DNA of 53,625 nucleotides from Betaproteobacteria bacterium Ga0077540 (lineage in GTDB: Bacteria; Pseudomonadota; Gammaproteobacteria; Burkholderiales; Methylophilaceae), in assembly GCA_001464125.1 (NCBI GenBank), contig LNEP01000005.1, positions 1 through 53,625 of the forward strand. Direction: 5' to 3'. Shown here one piece after another: positions 42,590 to 53,586 of this stretch. Numbering within the stretch: the stretch's first letter is position 1; each line of letters starts with the position of its first letter. The position numbers and the translations under genes were made by a program. The notes below the pieces were generated by a model, which worked only from the letters and a program-made list of their open reading frames with translations, had not been told where the DNA came from and made no database searches.

Positions 42590-42666
42590 TGGCCTGCCCG
42601 ACAGGAATCGAACCTGTAACCCCCAGCTTAGAAGGCTGGTGCTCTATCCGGTTGAGCTACGGGCAG
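42590..42666 (-). tRNA. tRNA-Arg (TCT)
   Basis: Minus strand: acceptor CTGCCCG/CGGGCAG, D arm GCTCAACCGGATAGAGC, anticodon arm CAGCC/GGCTG-type with loop CTTCTAA (anticodon TCT), T arm ACAGG/CCTGT with TTCGATT, discriminator G and CCA. Second gene of the operon. Confidence 0.95.
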
Positions 42667-42740
42667 ATTTAGTTACATGTTGACACTGTCATATCATGCC
42701 ACTGAACTACGTGACGTTGACGGGTAAACCAAAGGGTATT

Positions 42741-42817
42741 TGGTCGGCGTGGAGAGATTCGAACTCCCGACATCCTGCTCCCAAAGCAGGCGCGCTACCA
42801 GACTACGCTACACGCCG
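42741..42817 (-). tRNA. tRNA-Pro (TGG)
   Basis: Minus strand: acceptor CGGCGTG/CACGCCG, D arm GCGTAGTCTGGTAGCGC, anticodon loop TTTGGGA (anticodon TGG), T arm CGGGAG-type with TTCGAAT, discriminator A and CCA. First gene of the operon, just downstream of the promoter. Confidence 0.95.
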
Positions 42818-42827
42818 AAGAGGCAGA

Positions 42828-42856
42828 AATATAGCGCAATACTGCCTGTTGGTCAA
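42828..42856 (-). promoter_or_regulatory. Promoter of the tRNA-Pro-Arg-His operon
   Basis: On the minus strand TTGACC (42856-42851), a 17-base spacer and TATATT (42833-42828), followed by TCTGCCTC, a C/G-rich discriminator of the type found at stable-RNA promoters under stringent (ppGpp/DksA) control. It faces away from folD. Confidence 0.8.
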
Positions 42857-42908
42857 TTCTAATATGTTAAAATTGCGTTTTATTTTTAATAAATATTCAA
42901 AAATTAGC

Positions 42909-43784
42909 ATGACCGCGCAAATTATTAACGGCAAAGCAATTGCCGAATCACTTCTCGATAATCTGAAAAACAGGGTTCAACAACGCATCGCCGCTGGCAA
43001 GCGAGCGCCTTGCCTAGCTGTAATTTTGGTGGGTGCCGATCCGGCCTCTGCCATTTACGTGCGCAATAAGCGCCTTGCTTGTGAAAAAGTTGGTATTCAA
43101 TCGATTGCACATCAATTGCCTGCCACCACCAGCCAGGCCGATCTATTAGCATTAGTAGACACACTGAATACTGACCCTAATGTGGATGGTATTCTGGTTC
43201 AGTCGCCGTTACCAGAACATATTAATGAAGACTTATTGATTGAGCGCATCAGCACGTTTAAAGATGTAGATGGCTTTCATCCCTATAACATTGGCCGCTT
43301 AGCTGTGCGTCAGCCCACACTGCGCTCTTGCACACCTTTTGGCGTGATTAAAATGCTACAGGCCAGCAATATTACACTGATGGGTTTAGATGCTGTGATT
43401 GTCGGCGTATCCAACCATGTGGGGCGCCCTATGGCATTAGAACTGCTACTAGCGGGCTGTACTATCACTAGTTGCCATCGCCATACCAAGGATTTGGCGG
43501 CACATGTAAAAAATGCCGATATTGTAGTGGCTGCTGCTGGCAAAGCGGGATTGATTCAAGGCGACTGGATTAAGCCGGGCGCGATTGTGATTGATATTGG
43601 CATTAACAGACGTGAAGATGGCTCTATTTGCGGCGATGTGGACTTTGAAGCAGCCAAAACACGTGCTGGCTATATCACACCGGTACCCGGTGGTGTGGGG
43701 CCTATGACCGTTGCCACGCTGATGGAAAACACATTGCTAGGTTTGGAGTTGCGCGAGCAGAGCGAGTTGGATAATCACGCTTAA
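42909..43784 (+). CDS. folD: Bifunctional methylene-THF dehydrogenase/cyclohydrolase
   Basis: FolD, 291 residues from the ATG at 42909, which matches the family N-terminus [15 protein letters not shown]. It interconverts 5,10-methylene-, methenyl- and 10-formyl-THF with NADP. Signatures: [22 protein letters not shown] with the catalytic Tyr and Lys, [27 protein letters not shown], the NADP-binding [14 protein letters not shown], and the C-terminal [19 protein letters not shown]. The frame continues 71 codons upstream through the antisense of tRNA-Pro; that part is not coding. In a methylotroph FolD may take part in C1 oxidation, but the gene is universal. Confidence 0.96.
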   Translation: MTAQIINGKAIAESLLDNLKNRVQQRIAAGKRAPCLAVILVGADPASAIYVRNKRLACEKVGIQSIAHQLPATTSQADLLALVDTLNTDPNVDGILVQSPLPEHINEDLLIERISTFKDVDGFHPYNIGRLAVRQPTLRSCTPFGVIKMLQASNITLMGLDAVIVGVSNHVGRPMALELLLAGCTITSCHRHTKDLAAHVKNADIVVAAAGKAGLIQGDWIKPGAIVIDIGINRREDGSICGDVDFEAAKTRAGYITPVPGGVGPMTVATLMENTLLGLELREQSELDNHA

Positions 43785-43928
43785 GCGTGCAAGCAAATGA
43801 TTTTTGCATATATGTAGTATTCGGTGTAAACTCGCGCGATTAAATTTTTTGTTTTTGTATAGATTTGGTTGGCAATTCTCTTTTCTTATTAACTGTGATT
43901 TAACGACAATATAGTCGCTGGAAACAAC

Positions 43929-44351
43929 ATGGCAGAAACCCTCAACAAAACATTCACCCCTTATCAAGCCAAGCCTGATGAGGAATACATGAACAAAAAA
44001 CAACAAGATCATTTCCGTAAAATTCTTAACGATTGGAAATCCGAACTTAGTCACGATATCGACAAAACCGTGCATACCATGCAAGATGAAGTGACAATGT
44101 TTGCAGACCCCAATGACCGCGCCAGTCAAGAATCAGACATGGCTTTAGAGTTACGCAACCGTGATCGCGAGCGTAAATTAATCAAGAAAATTGATGAAAC
44201 GCTGCGCAACATCGATGCCGATGAATATGGTTACTGCGAAGGATGCGGTGTAGAAATTGGCTTAAAGCGACTAGAAGCACGCCCGACTGCAACACTTTGT
44301 ATTGATTGCAAAACATTAGACGAAATGCGTGAAAAACAGGTCGCTAAATAG
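43929..44351 (+). CDS. dksA: RNA polymerase-binding factor DksA
   Basis: A 140-residue DksA that enters the RNA polymerase secondary channel and works with ppGpp on rRNA and tRNA promoters. N-terminal [23 protein letters not shown], the coiled coil with the conserved acidic tip ([27 protein letters not shown] region, Asp residues at the tip present), and the four-Cys zinc finger CEGC then CIDC. Full family length. It follows folD by 144 bases, probably on its own promoter. The neighbouring tRNA operon promoter is the type of target DksA controls. Confidence 0.96.
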   Translation: MAETLNKTFTPYQAKPDEEYMNKKQQDHFRKILNDWKSELSHDIDKTVHTMQDEVTMFADPNDRASQESDMALELRNRDRERKLIKKIDETLRNIDADEYGYCEGCGVEIGLKRLEARPTATLCIDCKTLDEMREKQVAK

Positions 44352-44434
44352 CCACCTGTTTTCAGTGAAGGCAAAGATTTAGGTTATGCCGGAACTAAAA
44401 GTGAATTATTGGCCACGGGCTTTCAGTGCAAGCT

Positions 44435-44451
44435 AACATGCGCAGCATGTT
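44435..44451. repeat. Inverted repeat AACATGC-GCA-GCATGTT
   Basis: A perfect 7-base inverted repeat with a three-base loop in the dksA-pnp gap, with no T run. It could be a protein-binding palindrome or an RNA hairpin at the end of dksA mRNA. Confidence 0.4.
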
Positions 44452-44499
44452 ATGTTGTAACTAAAAGCAAGCATGGTCACCAAGGTGTGACTAGCCAAT

Positions 44500-44528
44500 A
44501 AAAAAGCCCGCGAAAGCGGGCTTTTTTA
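44500..44528. terminator. Bidirectional terminator between dksA and pnp
   Basis: AAAAAAGCCCGC, loop GAAA, then GCGGGCTTTTTTA: perfect stem with A run before and T run after, so it serves both convergent genes. Confidence 0.95.
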
Positions 44529-44544
44529 TTACACCGACTGTATA

Positions 44545-46665
44545 TTACTCAGCCGCTGGCGCTTCTTCTTTAGCTGGTGCGTCAATCAAGGCTTTCATGC
44601 TTAAACGCACTTTGCCTTTATCATCAATTTCCACCACTTTAACTTTAACTACATCGCCCTCTTTCACAAAATCACCTACCGCTTTTACGCGCTCATGTGC
44701 GATTTGAGAAATATGCACTAAGCCATCTTTGCCTGGCAATAGCGAAACCACTGCACCGAAATCTAAGATTTTGACCACTGGGCCTTCGTAGATTTGACCC
44801 ACTTCAACCTCAGCAGTAATTTGGGCAATGCGGCGTTGTGCTTCTTCGCCTTGTTCTGCACTGGTACAAGCAATTTTAATCGTGCCATCTTCTTCAATAT
44901 CGATGCTGGTGCCGGTTTCTTTAGTCAACGCTTGAATGACTGAGCCGCCTTTACCAATCACATCACGGATTTTGTCCGGATTAATCTTCATGGTAATAAT
45001 ACGTGGTGCAAACGCAGACATTTCTGTATTGGCGCCTGAAACAGCTTGCTTCATTAAGCCGAGGATGTGTGCACGACCTTCTTTCGCTTGCGCTAAAGCC
45101 ACCTGCATAATTTGTGCAGTAATCCCGGTGATTTTGATGTCCATTTGTAATGCCGTGACACCATTTTCGGTACCCGCCACTTTAAAGTCCATATCGCCCA
45201 AGTGATCTTCATCACCCAAAATGTCAGTCAATACAGCAACGCGATTGCCTTCTTTAATCAAGCCCATGGCAATACCAGCCACGTGCGCTTTCATCGGCAC
45301 ACCTGCATCCATCAATGCCAAACAGCCACCACACACAGAGGCCATAGAGCTCGAACCATTGGATTCAGTAATCTCTGACACAACACGCATGGTGTAATCG
45401 AAATCTTCCTTGGCTGGCAAGGCAGCAATCAATGCACGCTTAGCTAAACGGCCATGGCCGATTTCTCGGCGTTTTGGCGTACCCACGCGACCTGTTTCAC
45501 CTGTCGCATACGGAGGCATGTTGTAATGCAACATAAAGCGATCGTTGTACTCACCTTGCAAGGCATCAATGGTTTGCTCATCGCGACCAGTACCTAAGGT
45601 TGCAACTACCAAAGCTTGTGTTTCACCGCGTGTAAATAGCGCTGAACCGTGTGTACGTGGCAACACGCCAGTACGAATGCTGATAGGACGCACAGTGCGC
45701 GTATCTCGGCCATCAATACGTGGCTCACCATTTAAAATTTGGCTACGCACTGTTTTCGCTTCCAACTTAAAGAACTCGTCTTTAATTTTGTTGGCTTCTA
45801 AGGTTGAAGTTTCTTCTGTAATCAATTCTGCCATCACGCGGTTTTTGATTTCATCCAGCTTGCTTGAACGCTCGCCTTTGGCTTTGATTTTAAATGCTGC
45901 ATTAACATCGTCTGCAGCCAACTTTGCTACCTTTTCAATCAACGCTGTGTCTGGCTCTGGCGCAACCCAATCCCACGCATCTTTACCAGCTTCTGCTGAT
46001 AATTCGTTAATCATTTTAATCACAGCTTGCATTTGCTCATGGCCATACACCACAGCGCCTAGCATCACTTCTTCGGATAACTCTTGCGCTTCAGACTCCA
46101 CCATCATCACGGCGGTTTCAGTTGCAGCCACTACCAAATCTAACGCTGTTGTTTCTAATTCAGTTTTGGATGGATTTAATATATATTGTCCATTGATGTA
46201 GCCCACGCGCGCTGCGCCTAGTGGTCCAAAAAATGGAATACCTGACAATGACATAGCGGCAGAGGCGCCGATAATCGCCGGAATATCTGCATCGATTTCT
46301 GGATCAGAAGACAACACAGTCGCCACTACTTGCACTTCGTTATAAAACGCTTCTGGGAATAATGGACGCAATGGGCGGTCGATTAAACGGCTGGTCAGTG
46401 TTTCTTTTTCTGAAGGACGGCCCTCACGTTTGAAGAAACCACCTGGAATCTTACCTGCAGCATAGGTTTTTTCCATGTAATCTACAGTTAATGGAAAGAA
46501 ATCCTGACCTTCTTTGACTTCGCGTTTGCTGGTCACTGCGACCAATACCACGGTATCACCATAGCTCACCATCACGGCCGCATCGGCTTGACGTGAGATT
46601 TCACCTGTTTCAAGGGTGAGCGTATGCGCACCGTATTGAATACTTTTTTTCACAATATTAAACAT
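44545..46665 (-). CDS. pnp: Polyribonucleotide nucleotidyltransferase (PNPase)
   Basis: Full-length PNPase, 706 residues, the phosphorolytic 3'-5' exoribonuclease of the degradosome. Two RNase PH domains (first about 1-230: [43 protein letters not shown]; second about 310-545: [22 protein letters not shown], and [23 protein letters not shown] region with the catalytic acidic residues), a KH domain ([17 protein letters not shown], about 560-615) and an S1 domain ([33 protein letters not shown], about 622-692). AAAAGGA precedes the ATG. It is the last gene after rpsO, separated by a terminator that allows read-through in relatives; autoregulation of the pnp leader is known in E. coli. Confidence 0.98.
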   Translation of the reverse strand: MFNIVKKSIQYGAHTLTLETGEISRQADAAVMVSYGDTVVLVAVTSKREVKEGQDFFPLTVDYMEKTYAAGKIPGGFFKREGRPSEKETLTSRLIDRPLRPLFPEAFYNEVQVVATVLSSDPEIDADIPAIIGASAAMSLSGIPFFGPLGAARVGYINGQYILNPSKTELETTALDLVVAATETAVMMVESEAQELSEEVMLGAVVYGHEQMQAVIKMINELSAEAGKDAWDWVAPEPDTALIEKVAKLAADDVNAAFKIKAKGERSSKLDEIKNRVMAELITEETSTLEANKIKDEFFKLEAKTVRSQILNGEPRIDGRDTRTVRPISIRTGVLPRTHGSALFTRGETQALVVATLGTGRDEQTIDALQGEYNDRFMLHYNMPPYATGETGRVGTPKRREIGHGRLAKRALIAALPAKEDFDYTMRVVSEITESNGSSSMASVCGGCLALMDAGVPMKAHVAGIAMGLIKEGNRVAVLTDILGDEDHLGDMDFKVAGTENGVTALQMDIKITGITAQIMQVALAQAKEGRAHILGLMKQAVSGANTEMSAFAPRIITMKINPDKIRDVIGKGGSVIQALTKETGTSIDIEEDGTIKIACTSAEQGEEAQRRIAQITAEVEVGQIYEGPVVKILDFGAVVSLLPGKDGLVHISQIAHERVKAVGDFVKEGDVVKVKVVEIDDKGKVRLSMKALIDAPAKEEAPAAE

Positions 46666-46796
46666 TATTTTTCCTTTTCATCTCAATTACTCGCTATTCA
46701 CTACCCAATAGCAAGTACTACTTTTCACTACGTTTTGTGTTATTACTTTTTGTGATATTTTTTACTTATGGCATCCACGATAGGAACGTTTGCCAA

Positions 46797-46835
46797 TAAA
46801 AAAGCCGATGCACATCACAATGCAATCGGCTTTTA
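46797..46835 (-). terminator. Terminator between rpsO and pnp
   Basis: AAAGCCGAT and ATCGGCTTTT with a long loop form a stem with A and T runs on either side; on the minus strand it ends rpsO transcription with probable partial read-through into pnp. Confidence 0.85.
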
Positions 46836-46886
46836 TTCATTACAGAAGTGCGCTGAAATTAATAATCTTAGACACTTCTATAACAA

Positions 46887-47156
46887 TTACTTACGGAGGC
46901 TTAAGCGCTCAATCAAAGATTGATAACGGCTTACATCTCTGCTTTTTAAGTAGTCCAACAAGCGACGACGTTGACTTACTAATGCCAACAAACCACGACG
47001 TGAGTGATTGTCTTTTTTGTTAGATTTAAAGTGTTCTGTTAAATAAGCGATACGGCTAGTTAATAAAGCCACTTGTACTTCTGGGCTTGCTGTATCGTTT
47101 GGTGCGCGTTGATATTCTTTAACGATTTTTGCTGTATCTTGTGCTGTAATTGCCAT
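46887..47156 (-). CDS. rpsO: 30S ribosomal protein S15
   Basis: S15 of 89 residues, from the ATG at 47156 behind AAAGGA (the frame extends eight codons further, which do not match the family). It binds 16S rRNA early in 30S assembly. Recognisable by [43 protein letters not shown] and the C-terminal [12 protein letters not shown]. Followed by pnp, as in most proteobacteria. Confidence 0.98.
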   Translation of the reverse strand: MAITAQDTAKIVKEYQRAPNDTASPEVQVALLTSRIAYLTEHFKSNKKDNHSRRGLLALVSQRRRLLDYLKSRDVSRYQSLIERLSLRK

Positions 47157-47303
47157 CTTTTTTCCTTTAGTTAGCGTCAATGCAGAAGCAGGTGTTTAAA
47201 TCATCGCCCCGCGAAAGCATTCATTTACGATGAACCGCGCATTGTATAGGCATTTACCTGAATTCACAAGCTAATATTAAATTAAATATCTGTTTTTATT
47301 AGC

Positions 47304-48254
47304 CTATTTGTTTCTTGCAATAGCTTCTGCTTGTAACAAGCGCTTAGGTGCTATTTTGCCGTCCGGTTGCAAAAAACCCAACCCCAAAAACTGCTGTTGC
47401 GCGTTATATATACGCAAGTCTCCTTCGGGGATTTTGCCTGACTGCCAAACTGGCTGACCTTGTAATAGATAATAAGCTGCATCCGCATCCAGTACGACCT
47501 TGGGAATGGCTTCGATGGCAGTATCTACTGGCAATAACTGCTCCTCACGTTGCGTAAGCGTCATCCGCTCCAAAGCGTCCAAACAAATCGTTTGCGTAAT
47601 GTCATAAGCGGCTGTAGCGGTGCGACGCAATGCCAATAAGTGTGCGCCACAACCCAAAGCGTGCCCGATATCTTCGGCCAAGGTACGAATATATGTCCCT
47701 TTGCTACATGTCACACTGATTTCCGCAACACCCTCTGCATATGCATTCAGAGCGATTTTTAGGATATACACACTGCGAGCCCGACGCTCGATTTCAACGC
47801 CTGCACGGGCATAAGTGTACAAGGCCTTACCCTCATGCTTGAGCGCAGAATACATAGGGGGCACTTGTTCAATGAGGCCTTCAAACTGTTTCAAAACTGC
47901 TATCAACTGTGTTTGATTAAAGGCTACCGGACTAAGTGTGAGCACCTCTCCCTCGGCATCACCAGTCGTCGTCGTCACGCCAAATTGCACGCGCGCGATA
48001 TAGGTTTTGTCTGCATCGGTTAGGTACTGTGCAAACTTGGTTGCCTCGCCCAAACAAATAGGTAACACGCCCGTCGCCAATGGATCTAGTGTGCCTGTAT
48101 GCCCGGCCTTAGCAGCCTGGAATAACCATTTGACCTTTTGTAAAGCTTGATTGGAAGAATAGCCAAGCGGTTTATCAAGCAACAACACACCATCAATAGG
48201 TCGCTTGATACGCTTAACTTGCGTGGCTTTTACTTTAGGGAGCGAATCGTGCAC
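47304..48254 (-). CDS. truB: tRNA pseudouridine-55 synthase
   Basis: TruB, 316 residues, which makes the pseudouridine of the T loop in tRNAs. Catalytic Asp57 in GHTGTLDPLATG, upstream GVLLLDKPLGYSSNQALQKVK, then YTYARAGVEIERRAR and CSKGTYIRTLAEDIG, and a C-terminal PUA-like domain (LDADAAYYLLQGQPVW). The start is a GTG at 48254, two bases after the rbfA stop, so translation is probably coupled. Confidence 0.96.
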   Translation of the reverse strand: MHDSLPKVKATQVKRIKRPIDGVLLLDKPLGYSSNQALQKVKWLFQAAKAGHTGTLDPLATGVLPICLGEATKFAQYLTDADKTYIARVQFGVTTTTGDAEGEVLTLSPVAFNQTQLIAVLKQFEGLIEQVPPMYSALKHEGKALYTYARAGVEIERRARSVYILKIALNAYAEGVAEISVTCSKGTYIRTLAEDIGHALGCGAHLLALRRTATAAYDITQTICLDALERMTLTQREEQLLPVDTAIEAIPKVVLDADAAYYLLQGQPVWQSGKIPEGDLRIYNAQQQFLGLGFLQPDGKIAPKRLLQAEAIARNK

Positions 48255-48256
48255 GC

Positions 48257-48616
48257 TTAAGAGTTTGATTTTGCGTCTGACGCGATGGCTTCGTTAATGA
48301 GTTGCGCCATTTTCATGCCATTATCAATCGAAGCGTCGTATACAAAATGCAGTTGCGGTACTGTGCGCAACAGCATGCGTTTGGCTAATTGGGTGCGCAA
48401 AAAGCCAGAAGATTTTTCCAAACCTTTTTGTATAGCATCACTCGGTTTTGCTGCGCTGTAAAAGATTTTGGCGTGCGCCATGTCACCCGTCACTTCTACT
48501 TCAGTTACAGTGACCATGCCAATTCTTGGATCTTTCACCTCAAACTGTAGCAAATCCGCCAACTCTCGGCGCATTTGCTCAGCTACACGGTGACTTCTTG
48601 AAAACTCTTTAGCCAT
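48257..48616 (-). CDS. rbfA: 30S ribosome-binding factor A
   Basis: RbfA of 119 residues with a KH-type fold: SRSHRVAEQMRRELADLLQFEVKDPRIGMVTVTEVEVTGDMAHAKIFYS and the C-terminal LRTVPQLHFVYDASIDNGMKMAQLINEA. It aids late 30S maturation and cold growth. Stands between infB and truB, the usual order. Confidence 0.96.
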   Translation of the reverse strand: MAKEFSRSHRVAEQMRRELADLLQFEVKDPRIGMVTVTEVEVTGDMAHAKIFYSAAKPSDAIQKGLEKSSGFLRTQLAKRMLLRTVPQLHFVYDASIDNGMKMAQLINEAIASDAKSNS

Positions 48617-48630
48617 GATTGATTTGCAAC

Positions 48631-51297
48631 TTAAAGTGTACGTGCCACTTCAACCACTTCGTAAACTTCCAGAATATCACCCACTTCAATATCATTGAAG
48701 TTTTTCAGCGACAGGCCGCACTCAAAGTTATTTTTCACTTCTTTTACGTCATCTTTAAAGCGCTTGAGTGAGTCTAGCTCGCCGGTATGAATAATCACAT
48801 TGTTGCGTAGCAAGCGTACTTTAGAATTGCGTTTTACCATACCGTCTTGCACGTAACAACCAGCGATTGAGCCCACTTTAGAAATGCGGAACACTTCGCG
48901 CACTTCTACGGTACCAATCATTTGCTCTTTTTGCTCTGGTGCTAACATACCGCCCAGTGCCGCTTTCACTTCATCCACAGCCTCGTAAATGATGTTGTAG
49001 TAACGGACATCCACACCTAAGTTTTCAACCAATTTACGCGCACCGGCATCGGCACGTACGTTAAAGCCAATCAATACCGCGCTTGATGCTGCAGCCAAGT
49101 TCACATCTGACTCGCTGATAGCACCCACACCAGAGTGGATAATATTAACGCGCACTTCTGCCGTAGACAGTTTTTGTAAGCTAGTAGATAAAGCTTCAAA
49201 CGAACCTTGTACATCAGATTTAATAATGATATTGAGCGTTTGCACTTCGCCTTCAGCCATTTGTTCAAACATATTTTCAAGCTTGGCGGCTTGTTGTTTA
49301 GCCAATTTCACATCGCGGAATTTACCCTGACGGAACAGCGCAATCTCACGCGCTTTACGCTCATCATTCAATACAATTACTTCTTCACCCGCGCTCGGCA
49401 CATCGGACAAGCCTAGAATTTCTACCGGAATTGACGGACCTGCTTCTTTGATGTCACGGCCGGTTTCATCCAGCATGGCACGTACGCGGCCATATGAGCT
49501 ACCAGCTAACAACATATCACCACGACGTAAAATGCCTGACTGCACCAACACTGTCGTTACGGAACCACGGCCTTTATCCAAACGGCCTTCAATCACCAAG
49601 CCTTTAGCCGGCGTATTTTTAGCTGCTTTCAACTCCAGCACTTCAGCTTGCAGCAACACGGCTTCTAGCAACTCATCAATGCCTTTACCGGTTTTGGCCG
49701 ACACTTCGCGGAACATCACGTCACCACCAAACTCTTCTGGCACCACTTCGTGATTAACCAGTTCCATTTTAACGCGCTCCGGCTGTGCTTCCGGTTTATC
49801 CACTTTATTAATCGCCACTACAATCGGCACATTGCCCGCTTTTGCATGGTGAATCGCTTCAATGGTTTGCGGCATTACACCGTCATCAGCAGAGACTACC
49901 AAAATCACAATATCTGTCGCTTTTGCACCACGTGCACGCATCGCAGTAAACGCCTCATGACCTGGGGTATCTAGGAAAGTCACCATGCCGCGCGGTGTTT
50001 CCACATGGTAGGCACCAATATGCTGCGTGATACCACCGGCCTCGCCAGAGGCTACACGACTACGGCGAATGTAATCCAACAATGAAGTTTTACCATGGTC
50101 AACGTGACCCATGACAGTCACCACTGGTGGACGCTCTTCCAATATCGCTTCTACAGAATCCGTTTCTTCCAAAAACGTTTCTGGATCGTTGGCCGCCGCA
50201 GCTTGCGCTTTATGGCCCATTTCCTCGACAACAATAATCGCAGTTTCTTGATCCAGCACTTGGTTAATCGTCACCATCATGCCCATTTTCATCAACGCCT
50301 TAATCACTTCAGCTGCTTTTACCGCCATTTTGTGCGCTAAATCGGCCACTGAAATGGTTTCAGGCACTAACACCTCATGGATAATCGGCTCAGTAGGCGC
50401 ATTAAAGGCGTGTTGCTCGTCGTCTTTATGTGACTTATGTTTGCCTTTTGGTGTGCGCCAGCCTTGGTTAGCGCTGACGTCACCGCGTGTCTTCAACCCG
50501 CGTTTTTTGCTCTCAGCATCATTCCAATCTTTATTGTTATTGCCTTTGCCTTTTTTGGCATCTTTATTTTCCGGTTTTGCACCCTCTTTGGCAGCAGGCT
50601 TGTGCAATGTACCTTCTGTCAGTTTTGCCGCTTTCGCCTTGGCTGCTTCCGCTTCTGCAAGACGCTTAGCTTCCTCATCCGCTCTGCGCTGTATTAACTC
50701 TTGTTTCTTGCGAGTGTCTTCCGCCTGCATTGCCAATAAAGTGGCGTGACGTTTGGCTTCCTGCTCACGAATAGCAATCTGCTCCGGAGACAGTACTTGT
50801 TTTTTGATGGTGGTCGATACCGGTTCAGCTTTAACTGGTTCTGGTGCAACTACAGGCTCGACTACCGGCACTTCTTGTACCACTGGCACAACTACAACTT
50901 CCGGCTCAGCGATCACCTCTACCACTGGTGCTATTTCCGGTACATCAGCCGCTTCTACCAATACTTCCGGCTCAGCAACTGGCAACTCATCGTCTTCTGT
51001 ACGACGCTCTAGCACACGTTTTTTACGCACCTCTACTTGAATAGTACGTGCACGGCCTGAACTGTCCGTTTTCTTTATCTCAGTGTTTTGCTTACGCGTT
51101 AGTGTGATTTTATTTTTAGGGGCTTGAGCAGCACCATGTTCTTTACGCAAATATTCCAACAAAGCAGTTTTGTCCGCTTCATCTAAGCGATCTTCTACTG
51201 TTGATTTATTAACGCCCGCACTTTTTAGCTGCTCTAGTAGCAACGTCGTTGGCAGCCCTAACTCTGCGGCGAATTGTGCAACGGTTGATTGTGCCAT
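48631..51297 (-). CDS. infB: Translation initiation factor IF-2
   Basis: IF-2 of 888 residues. An N-terminal IF2_N domain ([23 protein letters not shown]), a long charged, Val/Pro/Lys/Ala-rich linker (about 100-300), a second IF2_N-like segment ([31 protein letters not shown]), the GTPase with GHVDHGKT (about 397-404), DTPGHEAF and NKVDKP, then domains II-IV including the fMet-tRNA-binding end ([25 protein letters not shown]). GGAG precedes the ATG. It brings the initiator tRNA to the 30S subunit. Between nusA and rbfA as usual. Confidence 0.98.
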   Translation of the reverse strand: MAQSTVAQFAAELGLPTTLLLEQLKSAGVNKSTVEDRLDEADKTALLEYLRKEHGAAQAPKNKITLTRKQNTEIKKTDSSGRARTIQVEVRKKRVLERRTEDDELPVAEPEVLVEAADVPEIAPVVEVIAEPEVVVVPVVQEVPVVEPVVAPEPVKAEPVSTTIKKQVLSPEQIAIREQEAKRHATLLAMQAEDTRKKQELIQRRADEEAKRLAEAEAAKAKAAKLTEGTLHKPAAKEGAKPENKDAKKGKGNNNKDWNDAESKKRGLKTRGDVSANQGWRTPKGKHKSHKDDEQHAFNAPTEPIIHEVLVPETISVADLAHKMAVKAAEVIKALMKMGMMVTINQVLDQETAIIVVEEMGHKAQAAAANDPETFLEETDSVEAILEERPPVVTVMGHVDHGKTSLLDYIRRSRVASGEAGGITQHIGAYHVETPRGMVTFLDTPGHEAFTAMRARGAKATDIVILVVSADDGVMPQTIEAIHHAKAGNVPIVVAINKVDKPEAQPERVKMELVNHEVVPEEFGGDVMFREVSAKTGKGIDELLEAVLLQAEVLELKAAKNTPAKGLVIEGRLDKGRGSVTTVLVQSGILRRGDMLLAGSSYGRVRAMLDETGRDIKEAGPSIPVEILGLSDVPSAGEEVIVLNDERKAREIALFRQGKFRDVKLAKQQAAKLENMFEQMAEGEVQTLNIIIKSDVQGSFEALSTSLQKLSTAEVRVNIIHSGVGAISESDVNLAAASSAVLIGFNVRADAGARKLVENLGVDVRYYNIIYEAVDEVKAALGGMLAPEQKEQMIGTVEVREVFRISKVGSIAGCYVQDGMVKRNSKVRLLRNNVIIHTGELDSLKRFKDDVKEVKNNFECGLSLKNFNDIEVGDILEVYEVVEVARTL

Positions 51298-51354
51298 GTA
51301 CTGCTCCAGTCTCTTAACTATACTTTTATTACTTATGCCGATTATTTAAACTTA

Positions 51355-52821
51355 TTACTTAAACCAAGGCGCACGTGCGGTCATGATAAGTTCTTTAGCA
51401 CGCGCTTCTTCCATGCCAGTCAACTCCATTAACTCATCCACTGCAAGTTCAGCCAAGTCATCCATGGTAGAAACCCCTTTAGAAGCAAGCAAGTGTGCGG
51501 TTTTGTCGTCCATTCCTTCCATTGCCAGTAAATCTTCTGCGGCTTCTTCTACTTTTTCTTCTTTGGCGATCGCCTCTGTTAACAATGCTGCACGTGCTCG
51601 TGAACGCAATTCATTGATAGTGTCTTCATCAAACGCATCAATTTCTGCCATCTCTGCCAATGGCACATAAGCAATTTCTTCTAACGTACTAAAGCCTTCT
51701 TGTACCAAGATATCAGCAACCTCTTCATCCACATCCAGCTTCTCAATGAATAACTTGCTGACACTTGCATATTCGTCTTGATTCTTCTTAGCAGCGGCTT
51801 CTTCAGTCAGAATATTGAGTGTCCAACCGGTCAACTCAGAAGCCAAGCGCACATTTTGTCCGTTACGGCCAATCGCTACAGCTAATTGCTCTTCGTCTAC
51901 CACCACATCCATGCTGTGCGCATCTTCGTCCACAACAATAGAGGATACTTCAGCAGGTGCTAATGAGTTAATGACGAATTGCGCTGGATCCATACTCCAC
52001 AGCACAATATCCACACGCTCGCCAGCCAACTCAGAAGTTACGGCCTGTACACGTGAACCACGCATACCCACGCAAGTACCTACCGGGTCCAAACGTTGAT
52101 CATTGGTTTTCACTGCAATTTTTGAGCGTAAGCCAGGATCGCGAGCTGCTGAACGAATCTCTAAAAGACCCTCTTCAATTTCAGGCACTTCCAATTCAAA
52201 CAAGCGCTTTAGGAACTCTGGTGCTACACGAGACAATACCAGTTGTGGGCCGCGGCCACCACGATCAACACGCGACAAATATGCACGTACACGATCACCT
52301 ACACGTAAGTTCTCTTTAGGAATCATAGACTCACGGGGCAGCAAGCACTCAATACGACCCACCTCAATGATGGCATTGCCCTTTTCCATACGCTTAATCA
52401 CACCAGTGACCAAGCTTTCACCGCGCGCTAAAAAGTCTTGCAGAATCTGTTCACGTTCTGCTTCACGCACCTTTTGCAAGATAACTTGCTTTGCTGCTTG
52501 CGCTCCTATGCGACCAAATGAGATGGATTCTAGAGGCACTTGTACATAGTCACCAATATTGAGGCCTTTGGCACGTTCATCTTCCTCATCGAATTGGTAC
52601 GCCGAACTCTCCAATAAGTCGTATTCAACATATTGCCAACGTCTAAATGTTTCGTAATCTCCGGTTTCGCGGTCAATCGTCACGACAATGTCCGCGTTCT
52701 CTTCGTGATTTTTTTTAGTTGCAGAAGCCAAAGCGAGTTCCAGCGCAGTAAAAATCACCTCTTTACTCACATTTTTCTCGTGAGCTAAGGCGTCTACTAA
52801 TAATAAAATTTCACGACTCAT
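51355..52821 (-). CDS. nusA: Transcription elongation/termination factor NusA
   Basis: NusA of 488 residues from the ATG at 52821, chosen because GGAG lies seven to nine bases upstream and [17 protein letters not shown] is the family start. N-terminal RNA polymerase-binding domain, S1 domain (about 135-200, [21 protein letters not shown]), two KH domains ([51 protein letters not shown]) and two C-terminal acidic repeats ([38 protein letters not shown]). Full length, normal position after rimP. Confidence 0.98.
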   Translation of the reverse strand: MSREILLLVDALAHEKNVSKEVIFTALELALASATKKNHEENADIVVTIDRETGDYETFRRWQYVEYDLLESSAYQFDEEDERAKGLNIGDYVQVPLESISFGRIGAQAAKQVILQKVREAEREQILQDFLARGESLVTGVIKRMEKGNAIIEVGRIECLLPRESMIPKENLRVGDRVRAYLSRVDRGGRGPQLVLSRVAPEFLKRLFELEVPEIEEGLLEIRSAARDPGLRSKIAVKTNDQRLDPVGTCVGMRGSRVQAVTSELAGERVDIVLWSMDPAQFVINSLAPAEVSSIVVDEDAHSMDVVVDEEQLAVAIGRNGQNVRLASELTGWTLNILTEEAAAKKNQDEYASVSKLFIEKLDVDEEVADILVQEGFSTLEEIAYVPLAEMAEIDAFDEDTINELRSRARAALLTEAIAKEEKVEEAAEDLLAMEGMDDKTAHLLASKGVSTMDDLAELAVDELMELTGMEEARAKELIMTARAPWFK

Positions 52822-52871
52822 TTTAATCTCCAACTCAAATTATACTTAAATGCTTTAAAGCAAAGGCTTGC

Positions 52872-53360
52872 TTAATCAAATACCGGACTTAATCTGGCTT
52901 TATCAATATTACTCAAAGCGAGCTTGTAAACATGCCCTTCAAATTCCAGCAACACCGATTCATCTTCAGTACCTTGCAAAACCCCCAAAAATGTTTTGCG
53001 AGGTAAGGTGGTATCAGTGGCTTTAGGGCCCATATCTTTCACACCTACGCGCAGCTTAATCTGCGCGCGCTCTCCTGAAAATCGTGCAAAATCGCTCAAC
53101 TTCTTCAATACTCGATCTAAACCTGCAGAAGAAATTTCCAAGCGATCATAATCAATATCATGCTCAACGGTAAGTACATTACCCAATTGATTGCTCACCA
53201 ACACGCAATCATCAATATTGACACTGTCTTTAGTGTCTTTTGGATGCAGCTTATCTATAAACACGCGCAATAATTTGCCTCTGTTTGACATCTCCAGATC
53301 CACCAACTCGAATCCAAGTTGATTTACCGTTTTCTCAATCAAAGTTTGCAAGTCTTGCAT
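52872..53360 (-). CDS. rimP: Ribosome maturation factor RimP
   Basis: RimP of 162 residues, needed for 30S maturation: TLIEKTVNQLGFELVDLEMSNRGKLLRVFID, VNIDDCVLVSNQLGNVLTVEHDI, YDRLEISSAGLDRVLKK, then an SH3-like C-terminal domain (RKTFLGVLQGTEDESVLLEFEG). The ATG at 53360 is preceded by GGGAG; the TTG one codon upstream is an alternative. It opens the nusA-infB operon. Confidence 0.95.
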   Translation of the reverse strand: MQDLQTLIEKTVNQLGFELVDLEMSNRGKLLRVFIDKLHPKDTKDSVNIDDCVLVSNQLGNVLTVEHDIDYDRLEISSAGLDRVLKKLSDFARFSGERAQIKLRVGVKDMGPKATDTTLPRKTFLGVLQGTEDESVLLEFEGHVYKLALSNIDKARLSPVFD

Positions 53361-53510
53361 CAACTAATACTCCCGCCATGATTTGTACTGCTACACAACG
53401 AGCAGAAACAAAAAATGGGCACAAAGCCCATCTAACATATTGAATTATACCAACTTATTCAAGGAATTGAAATAAGGCTATTGAACAGTTCAACAATAAA
53501 GTTATTCCAA

Positions 53511-53543
53511 TAAAAAAGCCTCAGACTTATCTGAGGCTTTTTA
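53511..53543. terminator. Terminator of the rRNA operon
   Basis: AAAAAGCCTCAGA, short loop, then TCTGAGGCTTTTTA. Strong stem flanked by A and T runs. On the minus strand it follows the 5S gene and separates it from rimP. Confidence 0.9.
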
Positions 53544-53551
53544 AAACAAAT

Positions 53552-53570
53552 AACCTCCACGAGGGAGGTT
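53552..53570. repeat. Hairpin AACCTCC-ACGAG-GGAGGTT after 5S rRNA
   Basis: Perfect 7-base inverted repeat with a five-base loop between the 5S 3' end and the terminator. It may be a processing or stabilising hairpin of the rRNA transcript's end. Confidence 0.45.
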
Positions 53571-53586
53571 AAGTGTATAAATAAAT

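Noticed and set aside
42696..42908. N-terminal extension of folD by 71 codons
   Set aside because: It is translated from the antisense strand of tRNA-Pro and the tRNA promoter region; the family start is the ATG at 42909.
45545..46201. Long open frame antisense to pnp (218 codons)
   Set aside because: Shadow of the pnp coding strand; no ribosome site and low-complexity Ser/Ala/Thr composition typical of antisense frames.
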